DNA of 64,000 nt. Origin: Triangularia verruculosa. Its lineage: Eukaryota; Ascomycota; Sordariomycetes; Sordariales; Podosporaceae. The notes beneath the pieces are model-generated. The model ran no database searches and was not told the origin of the DNA. It worked only from the letters and a program-made list of their open reading frames with translations. The stretch spans positions 289,402 through 353,401 of the forward strand of contig MU863895.1 of the NCBI GenBank assembly GCA_033296885.1, in the 5' to 3' direction. The position numbers and the translations under genes were made by a program. This document shows, in pieces, positions 11,635 to 22,788 of this stretch; the first letter of the stretch is position 1; every line of letters begins with the position of its first letter.

Positions 11635-13915
11635 CTACTTGATAGTGACCATCTCATAGTATTCCAAAGGGTTCCTGGCTTCAAAAGCACTCCCGTCCAT
11701 GTACTCATCCACATAAGCAGGGCCAAGCACTTTGTAGCTTCTACTCAAAGGCATGTTGAAATCACAGGGAGAAGCCTGAGGGATTTCGCTGTCGCTGGGA
11801 GAAGCCTGAGGGACTTTGCTGTCGCTGGAAGAAGCCTGAGGGACTTTGCTGTCGCTGGGAGATGCTTGAGGCATGGCGAGACCGTTAGAAGGTATCCCCG
11901 GCCCACGGTCCCTTGAAAAGATCTTTGAAATCAGGTTATTAGAATAGGCCCATGTCTTCAGGTTTCTGAGAGAAGTCCGCAGTGGCGGACATATGGGGAA
12001 GGACCGTGGTTCAGTCGCTGCCACATCGTTGGGTTCCATCGTCGCCATGCCGTTAGGAACAACCATTGCCGTGTCGTCAGTCTCCTCACATCGCCTCATG
12101 ATGACCGGTGTCGAACCCCTGAAGAAGATGAACACCTCATCCCCAATTCTCATTGTTTGGGGCCCAATACCTATCAGTACAGTGTCGTTGTCAGGGGCAG
12201 CCGCAGCAAACATATGAGCCCCTTGCCATGCTTCAGCCATGGAGCTTAGAAACAGCCCAGCGTTACGGCCTCCCCACCGTATTGGCAAGTCCGAGTCGAG
12301 AGCGCGGATCAATTCAGCAAACGCCTCGTTGTGGCCAACTCCGTTGCCTAGCCATTCCGGGTACAAAATGCCGCCTGTCAAAATGCTCATGAGCTTGGGA
12401 TCACTGAATTCAGGTCCAAAGTCAAGTTTCAAGTCAGGATCCCGAAACATTGTTGGATCGGATGGCCAGGTATATCCTGAAGGAATCGCATTTTTGACGA
12501 TGCCAGGCAAAGAAAGTTGGCTACGGGGATGTATGGTTTGGTATATTTCACCGATCAAGCACTTGATGAAGTCCCTCGCGTCCTTATACCTACCTCTGTG
12601 CCTCTCTTCACCCGCACTCGCGTAATCGAAATCGTCCAGCAGAAATACACAGGACAGGGCGGATGCGATTTGCCATACTTCCTGGATACTAGCCATGCGC
12701 AATCCGGGAATTTGAACGGTATCGTCTCCACCTCCACGAAGGTTGGGTTCGGGTGCTGTACCTCTGAAGGTCTTCCCTGCCCTGTAACGAGACCAGGTGT
12801 GTGTCATTAGAGCCGGTGCTGTCAGGTCTGGAACCCATGAAGGCAATCCGTTCTCGGGTCGGGGATACAATACACCGGGGGCGATGATAAAGAGATCTGG
12901 GCCGTGGTGCTGGAGAAATATCTTGGCAAAATCCCTGAATACCATGTGGTGGTGAAGGGTAGTGTCGATGGTTACCTGCCGTCGAATTTCCGAGCTAAAC
13001 AGCTGCAGAACGCCGTATATTCTGTCACTCGGCTCGATGCAGCCCCGGTTTCGGACGAGGGCGAGTAACTCGAGGTCATACCGACGGGTGTCATTCAGCT
13101 CACGGCAGCGAGTTAGGTTTTCTAGGTTATATACATGTTAGACATGCGTGAGGGTTAATATGGCCTGGAAAGTGGGGGGTGAAAAGCATACCGAAGGGGA
13201 TCAAGCATTCAACATCAGAGATCAACAAGAGTGGATCATGAGGATTAGAGCTCTTCCCCAAATTGCGAAGATGACTTGTCAGTACCCTCCAGTCCTCAAC
13301 TCCGCATTCATGAACCACCCTTGCATTTCTGGCCAGGATGACCTCTTGAAGAGTCCAAATGCGCCTATACCATGGGGCCCAAGTAAAGTCAACAAAATCG
13401 AAACCCGAAGCCTCGGCCGCGTCTTTTTTAGGCTCGTATGAAAGATATGGTGCTGGTTCCATAACTCTATACCTGGATCCTACCCAGATAGTTACTAGTG
13501 TTGCCCTGCTATAGATATCCCCCATCATGCCGATCTGGGCACTCTTATCGGCATTATCTTCCTGGTTGATACATATTTGATCAATCCAGATCCATTCGGG
13601 GCATGTCACGGTTTGATCACGATCAAACCAAATCCATCCAGGGCTTTTCCTCGTCTCCCAGAGTCGGAATGCTTTGAGAGCATGGTGAAGGTCCGGCCCA
13701 ATGTTCAGGGTGTGCTTCCTGTTGATCTGTATCGTCTGGGCTGGCTCTGGTTTACCCCAGCAGTACGAGAGAGCTTGATAATCGGGGGCATCTCTGGTCG
13801 AAAAAGTCTCCAGAGAGTAGGAAAGTGTAACTCCCCCTTCATGCTCGACATCTTGCGAGAGTTTGAGAAGCCTGAACTCGTTGGGTTTGAGCGGCCGGTA
13901 CAAAGAGGAAGACAT
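11635..13915 (-). CDS. HET-domain protein (heterokaryon-incompatibility family)
   Basis: Exons 13915-13192 and 13121-11635 (70-nt intron with CTAAC branch) encode 736 residues. The start is the first ATG, MSSSLYRPLK. The HET domain is complete: YQALSYCWG near 47-54, WIDQICINQ near 109-117 with the usual downstream SRATLVTIWVG, and PWYRRIWTLQEVI near 181-193. HET domains act in non-self recognition and programmed cell death after hyphal fusion; partner and specificity cannot be read from sequence. The C-terminal half carries the usual variable region (LPSWVPDLTA) and ends in four copies of a ten-residue repeat of the type PQASPSDSKV. Just before WIDQ there is an unusual insertion that partly duplicates the motif (WIWFD, then WIWID). 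The gene appears intact. Confidence 0.92.
11767..11872 (-). repeat. 30-bp coding minisatellite in the HET gene
   Basis: About 3.5 tandem copies of a 30-bp unit encode PQASPSDSK/E-type decapeptides. The units differ at a few bases. A 30-bp unit keeps the frame, so copy-number change would alter only the tail length. Confidence 0.9.
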
Positions 13916-15509
13916 GGTGCACAGGAAAGACTCGTGGCGATGGAATGCTGGAGGCACACCGTATCTGTGGTTGAAGCATGGAAACGAAGAGGAAAGAGCA
14001 ATCTCAGGCTGGGTTCGGCAGCTTATACCCCTCCTCCCAACCAAAAGTTACCTAGACAATGCTCTCATGTCTCAATCCAGTCTAGTCACAACAACAGAAG
14101 CGGCATGGCAAAGCCAATCAGGGCCCATGAACATGACGCCTGCGGCAGCCTTGAGCGGTGTTGAACGCCTAGGCGTATCTATTCACTTAAATTTGGGGCT
14201 GTGATGTTGGGCTCATTAGCAAAAGGATAAGACACAGCACACGCATGGTACGAAAACCTGAAGTGGGCGGAACGAATCGTGCTGATTCCCTGTTCATGCC
14301 CCACAGCACCCTTACCAATGTGCCTAGACGGTAAGCCTACACCTGTTGAACGGACAGTAGCCCAATACCTAGACAACAACACCTTTAGGGAGAGCAGCTT
14401 GTCGGAGTTAAGCGCTGACGATGATGATGCTCTGCTAAGATTTCTCCTGAAAAAAACTCAAAGAGCATCCATTCGATCTTAATCTCCCCATGTAGGATGT
14501 CGCCGTTCTCGACGGGATATGTATTGAGCGATAGTTTTGGCAACCCCTGATTCATTTATTTATCTTTTTGCACCGCCCGACTTCAATATTGCCATATATT
14601 TCCCTAACCCTGACCAAAGATCAACATTTTCTTTTCGCGAATTGCTTACGACTTGTAATAACACAACCTACACTAAAACCACCACCTTGCAACCACCTTC
14701 AAAGGTGTAATATTGTAGGCTGGGGATGCCAAAACTATTGCTCTATTTATTTGGGGCAACCAACCACCTACTCCTATCTGACACGATGACGTAAAGGCTC
14801 GAAAGGCAGTATGAGGAAGGAGAATACCAAGGACACTCTCATGCACATAGATACTGGGTAGAGTCCCGTTCCCCCATAGCTAGTCCGCCCTACCCTCTCA
14901 CCGGAGAGTAGTGACTAGGGAGATGAGCTGCTTCGCAGCAGGTTGCCTTCGGCGATGAAACGGTTACAGCAGCCTTAACAACAACAGCCTGTACCTGATG
15001 GAGCCTGGATACAATGAGTAGCCTCTGCGGAGTACACACCCAGCGAGCCGTCCAAAGATCCAGAACGTAACAACAAGCAAACAAACAGCGTCCTATTTCT
15101 CAAGTCTTTCTCTAGAGGAACTACGAGTCGGCTAATTTGCTCCTTAACTCAAACTGCTGGCGTGAAAAAGCAGAGCTGAAAGCGTGGCCTTGAGCGCTAC
15201 AACCGCAATCTGAATCCTGATATAGAGGCTGAAGTCACTCACAAAGCATCACTTCAACTCAACTGAAATGTAACCACTTCCTGTTCTTCTCACCCGCCTT
15301 CCAAACAAATACCCTAACAAAGTAACCTAACCTCACAAAACACCCCTCCCTCAGTAATTATGCATACACACCTTAAATACCCAGCGCAATCCCTTGTTTC
15401 AAATCCCTAGAAAGGCATCAAAAACATAACAACCATTGAAAACACAAAAAAAAAACACCGCAGCGTGTGCTCCGACCCTATAGCGAAAATCACCAAATCC
15501 CCCAAAACA
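13916..15509. other. Intergenic spacer between the HET and ING genes
   Basis: No supported gene. It holds the promoter side of the HET gene and the 3' flank of the ING gene. The ORFs present are short, overlap in several frames and lack recognisable motifs. Confidence 0.5.
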
Positions 15510-18287
15510 CTACGCCCTCACCCCCCTAGCACTAACCTCCCCCTTGTCCCCAATCTTCAACACCTTCCTGCAGTCCGGACAATACCACTTCGTCGTCCTC
15601 GCCGGTATATCCGACAGTCCCACACACTCCAGGTGAAACCACTCTTGTTTGCATTGCTATATTCCAGTTAGCACCCCCTCTTCCCATCACTCCAGTTGGG
15701 GGGCGAGAAAACTCACATCAATATTATCACACTGAATCATCGTCCCGAAACTAACCCGATTACACAGGCAATACCTCGGCTCTTCCGGGTCAATCACGTT
15801 CCCCTCATCATCCACCTCCACCTCTGCCCCGTGTGCAGTGTTCTCCACCGGCGTGGCCACTTCCTTCTCCTTCTTGCCCGCGGTGCGTGATCCAGCAGCG
15901 GCACTCTGCTTCTTCCTCGGCGCCGCCTTGCGCGTACCCACGGCGCTGTTACCGCCGCTGTTGGTCCGGCTGATGACGCCGGGAGCAGGGCGCTTGCCGG
16001 CTCTCTTGCTCGCTGGTCTGGTGGTTGTGGTTGCGGTGCCAGTAGCAGTCGTGGAAGCGGTGGCGGTGGTGGTATTGTTAGTAGAAGCGGCAGTGGTGGT
16101 GCTAGTGTGTGAGGGTAAAGCAGCGGCTACCTCTGGTGGTGCAGGTGTGTTCCGGGCAGTGCTAGTGCGCCGGGGACGGTCTGCTGCCAGAGAGGATGTC
16201 TGCGGTGGGTGATGTGGTAAGGCTGGCTCTTGGCTTGTGGCTTTGCCTCTCGACGCTGGGCGACGAGTTACAACTGTTGATGTCGGTTGGGCGGGAACAG
16301 GAGTAGCGTCAGGATCTGGCTTTGGGGCAACGAGCTCGGGGCTTGCTGTCCTCGACGAAGCTTTTTCGGCAGCAGCTGATACCGCCGGCGGTGGAAGCTG
16401 TTGCGACTGTGACTGTTGTTGTTGATCTTGCGATCGAGTAGCCTGCTTCTGGCGGGTTTCTCTTACAGGAGGCAAAATAGGTGTCACCGACTTCTTGGGT
16501 GAAAGCACTGGGGGCGGTATAGGTGTCTCGGTTGTCGGTAATTTGATGGGTGCTAGTGTCGGGACACTGGAGGGACCGGCGGTGCTCTCAGCGGGCGATG
16601 TTGCCGATATTACTGACGCGGGCTTTGCTGTTATTGACTGATCCTGGGAATGATTCGGCAAGGGGATAGGAGTGGTAGAGTGCAAGACCGCATTGGTTTT
16701 CTGGGGAAGCTGGACCGGCGTTTCCTGAGGCGGGCCCAAAGAATTCCCAGAGGTCAATATTGGCGGCGGTACGGGCGTCTCGGTTTTTGTTCTCTTAAAT
16801 TGGGGCCTTTGAGCCTGTTGACTGCCATCCGCTGCCGTCTCCTGTTCTTCACCACCCTCACCCTCTGTCCCCGGCACCGAGTCTCGTTTCCGCTTCTTTG
16901 GAGCCTTGCTCTTTATTGCTTTGGCCTCCGCAACAGCAGTCGGCTGAGGAACGCCCCCCATAATCATCCGTGCCTGCTCGCGAAACCGCCTCTCCGACTG
17001 CTCCGCTTCATCAGCCGCCAGTCTGGCCAACTGCTCCCTTTTGAGCTTTTTAGCCTCATTCAGTTTCATGCCGCGGTTTGTGATATTCTTGTCATCCGAG
17101 GCCAAAGCATCCACAGTCAGCGCACCAAGCGGCATCCTCTTCTCGCCGGTATGAGGGTCAATTGTCGGCACAGGCATCGTCCCTTCAAACACTCTCCCCT
17201 CGTCCTCCGCCTTCTTCTTCGCAGCTTTGAAGGCATCGACGCCTCGTCCGAGCGCGGCAAGCTCTCGCGCAACCATGGTGTCACTTGGAGTCCAAGCCGC
17301 GTTCTTCTTCATTCTCTTACGAAGTCTTGCCAGTTCAAACGCAGTGAGCTGACACCACGGAGCGTCGGCGCTTCCTGGGACTGCGTTTTCTGGCGGAGGG
17401 ACAAGTGAGGCCATCACAGCACTAGTGGACAGCCCGCCGGGGACGTTTGGAGGGGGGACAGATGTCCTAGGTCTTGGCGCCCGCGGAACACTTGACTTGG
17501 GTGGCCTTGAAGATCCTTTCAGAACCTTGATGCGCGGTGCTGGAGTGACTCGGCTTGAAGACCCCGCCTCGTCATCCTCCTCCTCAGAGCTACTCTCCGA
17601 GCCTGTGGTGTATGCATCAAAGTTGATGTCGTATGGCGCCAGTACCTCGCCAGGAACTGTGATCCTCGGCACTCTGGGCCTCCGTACTTTCTGCCCATCA
17701 ATTTTCAAAGTGATTTTTGGCGCCCTCGACATCTGAGGCGATTTATTGGCCACTGGGCTCTTTTGTTGCTCCTCCAGCTCATGATAGTTATCCTGCATAG
17801 CCTGCAATTTTGCGAAAATAGTCTTGGCACGGTTGAGGTGGCGGTTTACATTCTCGGCCATTCGTTGCGCTTCGGCATGGGAATAAACGCGCGAGTTGAG
17901 AGCATGATGTAAATTTTCCGACACTTGGCTGCGCAGCTCCGCGGGTGTACTTTTGTTCTTAGCACCGGTCGGGAGGCCGGGGAGCTGCCCCCATTGTGTT
18001 GTAAGGTCGTCGACAATGTTCGAGGCATCGATGTAGGCCTGGTCGAGCTGGCCGATCAGGGTCAAAGAGCGCATCATATCGGCAGGGAGATACTCGGTAA
18101 AGTCGAGGAAGTCACTGACGGTAGCCTGGGCATCAGGGTCGGCTCGGAGGTCGAGGGGGTTGAGCGGCGCGATATTTTCGATGGACTTGATCGACTCCTG
18201 CATCGCTTGTTCGATGGACGGCGGCGCATCCTGTCGCGGAGAAATGGCCTCATCGGCCTCGGGTTGTATAGCCTCTGGAGCAGACAT
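15510..18287 (-). CDS. ING-family PHD-finger protein (Pho23/Yng-like chromatin subunit)
   Basis: Exons 18287-15717 and 15656-15510 (60-nt intron) encode 905 residues. The N-terminus (about 55-180) has the ING helical region: VSDFLDFTEYLPADMMRSL followed by a Leu/Asp coiled stretch with LIGQLDQAY. A long disordered Pro/Ser/Thr/Lys-rich middle follows. The C-terminal PHD finger spans about 838-887: YCLCNRVSFGTMIQCDN, then QEWFHLECVGL and KWYCPDCRK, with the Cys4-His-Cys3 ligands and the Tyr/Met/Trp cage that ING proteins use to read H3K4me3. The domain is split by the intron after CDNID. Family members sit in histone deacetylase (Rpd3L, Pho23) or acetyltransferase (NuA4 Yng2, NuA3 Yng1) complexes; which one applies here is undecided, Pho23-like being my preference. 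The third and fourth zinc Cys are five residues apart, one more than usual. Confidence 0.88.
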
Positions 18288-19782
18288 TTTTCGGTAGTTC
18301 TAACTCCTCCTCGTGTTTTTTATGTTTGTTCCTTCACAAGGTGTCCGGCGTTGACGTCGACGTCAGAGCAGCCGGCTTGATGTTGTCGCAAAAAGCCTTG
18401 CCATAGGTGTGTGTAGACAGAAGCAAATTGTGTATAAAGTTGCAGTATAATAGTCTCCACTGTATTTCCTTTCGTGGGCTGTGGCGCTGAGCCAGTTTCC
18501 AGCTCTGGGCAAGCGGTGGTTGAGGCTGTCGTCGTGGGTCGTTTGCAGTGAAGTCAGTGGTGAATGTGATTGTGGAACAACGCGCCTCGTGCTGACCCGT
18601 CGCGAAAGTCCAAGCTCCTTGGCTTGGCCCGCAGCCTGCAGCCGAACGAAGTGGGTCTGTGCACCCCCACATGATTTTCCTGTGGCCGGCCGGCAGACCT
18701 GCAGCTGATCCCTGCCGCCAAACCGCAAATGTAACCCTGACAAGGAACTGTTGATCTTATCTCTTTAGCGCCCCAAACCCTCGACCGGCTCCCTCTCGAA
18801 ATCGTTACCGATCGGTGGCTTTCACCCTTCTGTAGCATCTCGGCGATTTTGATCACATTTCTGAATCACTCACCGCCTGCTTGCCTGCTTGGGTCTGCCC
18901 GTGCCTGCAGAAAAAGCCTTACTTAATTTCTCTTGGATCAATACTCGCTTCCCCATGGCATCCGCGGCAACCGCCGTGTCTGATGATCGGAATCTGCAAC
19001 TTCCATACCTCATATGCCTTTGTGGATACAGATACAACGCCATTGCAGGCAGAAACTCCATTCTCGAGCCTGAAACCCATATTTGCACACTTGAGCAAGG
19101 GGCTACGGCTACTTAGATCCCGAGGTGGATTATACCTTACCCGACGATGCCACCCAGCTGAGAACTGAGGACACCTCGAGATGGCACGATATTGAGGCGC
19201 TAGTAAGGCAGAAAGTGGACTATCTCGGTCTTGGTCTTTGACTTGCACGTCTCCTCCGTTTTGTCTCGACTACCGTTCCGATTCTCGCTACCTAGACGGT
19301 ATCCCCTGTCCTTGATACCTGTTCGATGACGCGGACACCAAATTCACGACAGTTGAAGAGAAGATCTTGATGTTGAGCCCTGTGCCAATGTTGACACAAG
19401 TTCTTGGTCTATTGTAATGTTGCTACCTAAATGGCCATGCCGATGGCCAACTCTAAAATGCTGTTGATACAGCCAACAAGGAAGTGAAGCAAAGTATCTG
19501 AAAGCGAGAAACCAATGCCAGTGCCATCCCCAACATAAGAACCATAATCAAGGAAACTATGATGATATGAAACCCCCATATTCATAACTCGTGATGCCCC
19601 CCTTCCAAAGGTCGAGACGCCAAAGATAGAAAAGGAAAGGAAAACAGAAAATATGCCAAACAGAAAAAGAAATCTTGGTGGTATACATAACCAAACCCAA
19701 CCAGTCCATATGCCCAAACCAAATCGATGCCAAACAAAGCCATGAAAAATGAAAAAGAGAAGACTTCCAAACAATCCCACAT
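18288..19782. other. Spacer between the ING and hexad-repeat genes
   Basis: It holds the divergent upstream side of the ING gene and a broken orphan ORF at 18955-19241. Otherwise I see only the 3' flank of the hexad-repeat gene. Confidence 0.5.
18955..19241 (+). pseudogene. Orphan ORF with an apparent -1 frameshift
   Basis: An ATG in good context starts MASAATAVSDDRNLQLPYL and runs 53 codons to TAG at 19114. In the -1 frame a coding-like peptide begins at about 19101 (GYGYLDPEVDYTLPDD) and continues through RWHDIEALVRQKV to TGA at 19239. Both halves have balanced codon use and together would make about 95 residues. The break falls at a GGGG run, so one lost G would explain it, either as real decay or as a base-call error. 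No GT/AG pair repairs it and no classic slippery heptamer is present. I do not recognise the family. Confidence 0.3.
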
Positions 19783-20627
19783 TCAACCAACATATCCACT
19801 TCTCTGCACCAACTTCGCCCCATGCACCGTCTCGCTTTCCGCCTCATACCAGCTATTGTCCACCGTCGTCAAGCTCGCATACGCCGTCAAGTTCCTGCAC
19901 TTCAAGTATCCATTCACCGTCAACGCCCCCCAAACCTCCAAGTCCCCGTTCACCTCCAAGCTCCCATTGATCTTCAGCTTGCCAAAGATCTTGACCTTAT
20001 CCCCAAACGTGGCGTTCCCATGAATTTTTACATTGCCCATTGACTTCATTCGTGAACTATTCTCTCGTCAGCATAACTCTTCTGTGATAAATGATTTGAA
20101 AAGGGATTTACAAACCTGCAGTTGAGTGTTCCATTCACTCCCACATCGCCATAAGCCTCGACTCTATCCCTAACCGCAAAGTCTCCATCAAACTTGACAC
20201 TGGCCATCGACTTGACCGATCCATCCACCTCCATTGGACCGCGGAGCTCGATCGAAGTCTCCGACTTGATAGACTTCTTCTTCTTGACCACGGACCCAGA
20301 GGCAGAGGAAGGTGTGGTGTAAGAGGAGGATGAGCCCGAGGGGTCGTACCCCATCATCATGGGCTGGTCAAAAGTCATGATGCTTTCGTATTCGTACATT
20401 GTTGTTGCTGGAGTATCCTCTCTTGTTGATGAAGGGGAGGGAATGGTTGCTGTTGTTGAAGGTGTTGAAGGGACAAGAGTGGTTGATGTCAGAGCGGGTG
20501 AAGGAGCTACAGTGACTGTTGTTGAAGAAGCTGGTGAAGCTGTGTCTGTGATTGTTCCCGTCGAAGAAGTGGCTGGTGAAGGGATAGATATAGAACTCTC
20601 TGTCAGAGGAGAGGTGGCTTCTCTCAT
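19783..20627 (-). CDS. Hexad-repeat beta-helix protein, bactofilin-like
   Basis: Exons 20627-20116 and 20056-19783 (59-nt intron) encode 261 residues. Residues 1-115 are low-complexity Ser/Thr/Pro, then a basic KKKKSIK patch. Residues about 125-230 are a continuous run of six-residue units with a hydrophobic residue at alternate positions and Gly/Asp/Asn at the turns: SIELRG, PMEVDG, SVKFDG, DVGVNG, NVKIHG, KVKIFG, KLKING, SLEVNG, DLEVWG, ALTVNG. About 18 units are present, enough for about six turns of a three-sided beta-solenoid. This pattern resembles bactofilins (polymer-forming cytoskeletal proteins of bacteria) and also hexapeptide left-handed helices. No signal peptide or transmembrane segment is seen. 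Function is unknown; a self-assembling or scaffold role is inferred only from the repeat architecture. Confidence 0.75.
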
Positions 20628-22788
20628 GTCTCTTCACACGCCAAAGCCCTAGTGAACTAAAACCAGGCAACCGACCCAAGAGAGAAATCCAAACTGATGA
20701 CACAACACAAAACGAACTTTGCCCAAGTTCGTCCAGTAGTCCGAGGCAATGATGAGTGACAAAGCTTTCAACACCACCTGACCGGCGAGCCCGTCATACC
20801 TCTCTCTTTCTTTCTCTCTTTGCCCGTGATGGTAACACGATATGTGTAATCGAGGCTTGGAAAAATTAGGCAGGTAATAAAAAAGAAGGAAAAAAGACTG
20901 AGATAGGCTGTGTCTATCCAAACACATCTCCATCAAGAAGGGATGAGGCGAACTTTCGGGGAGATATATAGAAAGCGGCAACCTTTGGGGAAAGAAAAGG
21001 GAACATAGCTTAAACCTTAGTGTCAAGGCCGTGTAAGTCCAGCTCTCCCCAAGACAAGACTTCTCCAAGCTAGGACTTCCCAACCTGGAGAGCTGGAGCT
21101 TCAATGCCACGCTCTCAGAAAGCATTCCCCCGTCTTAGGCCCAGTTCTGCCTGCCTGCTACCACCCCCGGTGGGGTGGTGACGAAGGGAAAGAAAAAAAA
21201 CCCACATCACGAAGACAAGCTGGGTGTGGGTATGAGTCGTCTTTTTTTCTCGCTATCCCCTGCCCGGCTTTCTCTCAGCACACAAAGAAGAAACAACCGT
21301 TTAAACAACAAAAACGGGAGGGCGTCTTCCTCCCACCCTTGATCAACGCCGTCCGTCTCACAGCCTTCCCCCATTTCGATATGTAACGTCTTAGCTTCTG
21401 TCTCCCCAAAAGAAGTAGTGTGGGTGCCAAGTTAAGTTTGCGGTTGCGGTGTGGTAACCACCACGCTCAATCTCTTAGCCCCGAGCCCCATGGGCGAGCC
21501 CTGACGATGACCACACGCACGCCCGAAAAGGGATAGCAAAGTCCAGATGGAGATCCCCCATCTCACACAAAACGTGACTTAGACGCCGTGCAGAGAGAGG
21601 GGCAACCGGCAAAAGGGCAGATTTCGTATCAATCTGGTTTCCACCGCGGCTGCTCACAGGCTCTCTTTGCCCAATTCAGTCAGCTTCCCCCCTTCCCATT
21701 GGCTTACCTACTGCGCCTCGCTTCTATTGCATGTTTCTCTGCAGCAGCAGCATCTTTTTCTCTCCTCTCCAATTTCCCCGTTAGCCGCAGGACCGCAGCA
21801 GCAGCACATCCCAAAAGCCGAAACTATCTGATTTCGCTCTGGCTGTTTCGTTTCGCAATGGCCAGGTCCGTGTTTGGCGGCCTCAGCAGCCGCTTCCGTG
21901 AATTCCTTACAGTGGGGAAAACGGCGCCCCGGGTCCGGTACACTAATGAGGCGCCGAGCAAAGTCCGCTAAAAATATGGCGCAGCATCTGGGGCTGAAAT
22001 AGCTTGTCACTCACCGTCCCTCGTCCGTCCCCTTCCCCCCGTTGAAGCAAATATCGCGAGAGGAAAAACAGCAGAATGGGGAAACGGTGTGTGAGAGAGA
22101 ATCAAACGCCCATTGTGCCCCCTGCCGACATCGGAAAAGCCTTACGTTTCCCTTCCCGGTCATACCAGCTCTTCAGCTGGGCCCCCGGGGCTGGCAATGA
22201 CGATGCTCTGATCCCGGCTTGCCATGTGCTTTTGCTGCCAGGCGACGCCGCTCACTTGCTTCATAATATTTGCTTAGTTATTATCTACATTAATACATTT
22301 GCCCTCCCCGGAAGTAAGGTCTGTCTGACAGACACACATCTTGCGTAGCCGCCGTTGGTTGGGTTGCACAACAACAGCAACCATGCCGCGGCTGTTGATA
22401 ACTGCTACCATCAGCTACCCGTAGAAGGAGGGAGAAATAAAAAACCGTTGACTCAAGCCACCACCATTACCACACACCCTCCACCACAATCATGATCACC
22501 ACCACCCTCCGCGCTTGATTAAGCGACCAAGATGGATGCCTGCTCATATGGAAGCCCGGTCCATGCAAGATCCGGCAGCCGCGCGTGGTGGTCTCCCGTT
22601 CCAACGTCCAAGATTCCACCATCCCATGTCGCGCGTGCCTAAGCTTGCGAACCCATGCTCTCATCTTCTGAACTACCCGGTACCTTGCGTCATCTCGAAC
22701 ACGTTGTCGGTTAGCCGTAGAAACCACTGACCGAAGAGAGTCATCGCATATGTCCCCTCCTTCACCGAACCCCATCCCCTTTCCTCAC
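20628..22788. other. Intergenic spacer, 2.2 kb
   Basis: No supported gene. ORFs at 20649-21125 (-) and 21588-21971 (+) lack motifs and splice support. The 20650-21130 part is probably the promoter and leader of the hexad-repeat gene. Confidence 0.5.

Noticed and set aside
11593..11916. + strand ORF with RSLRDFAVAG repeats
   Set aside because: Antisense image of the decapeptide repeat of the HET gene.
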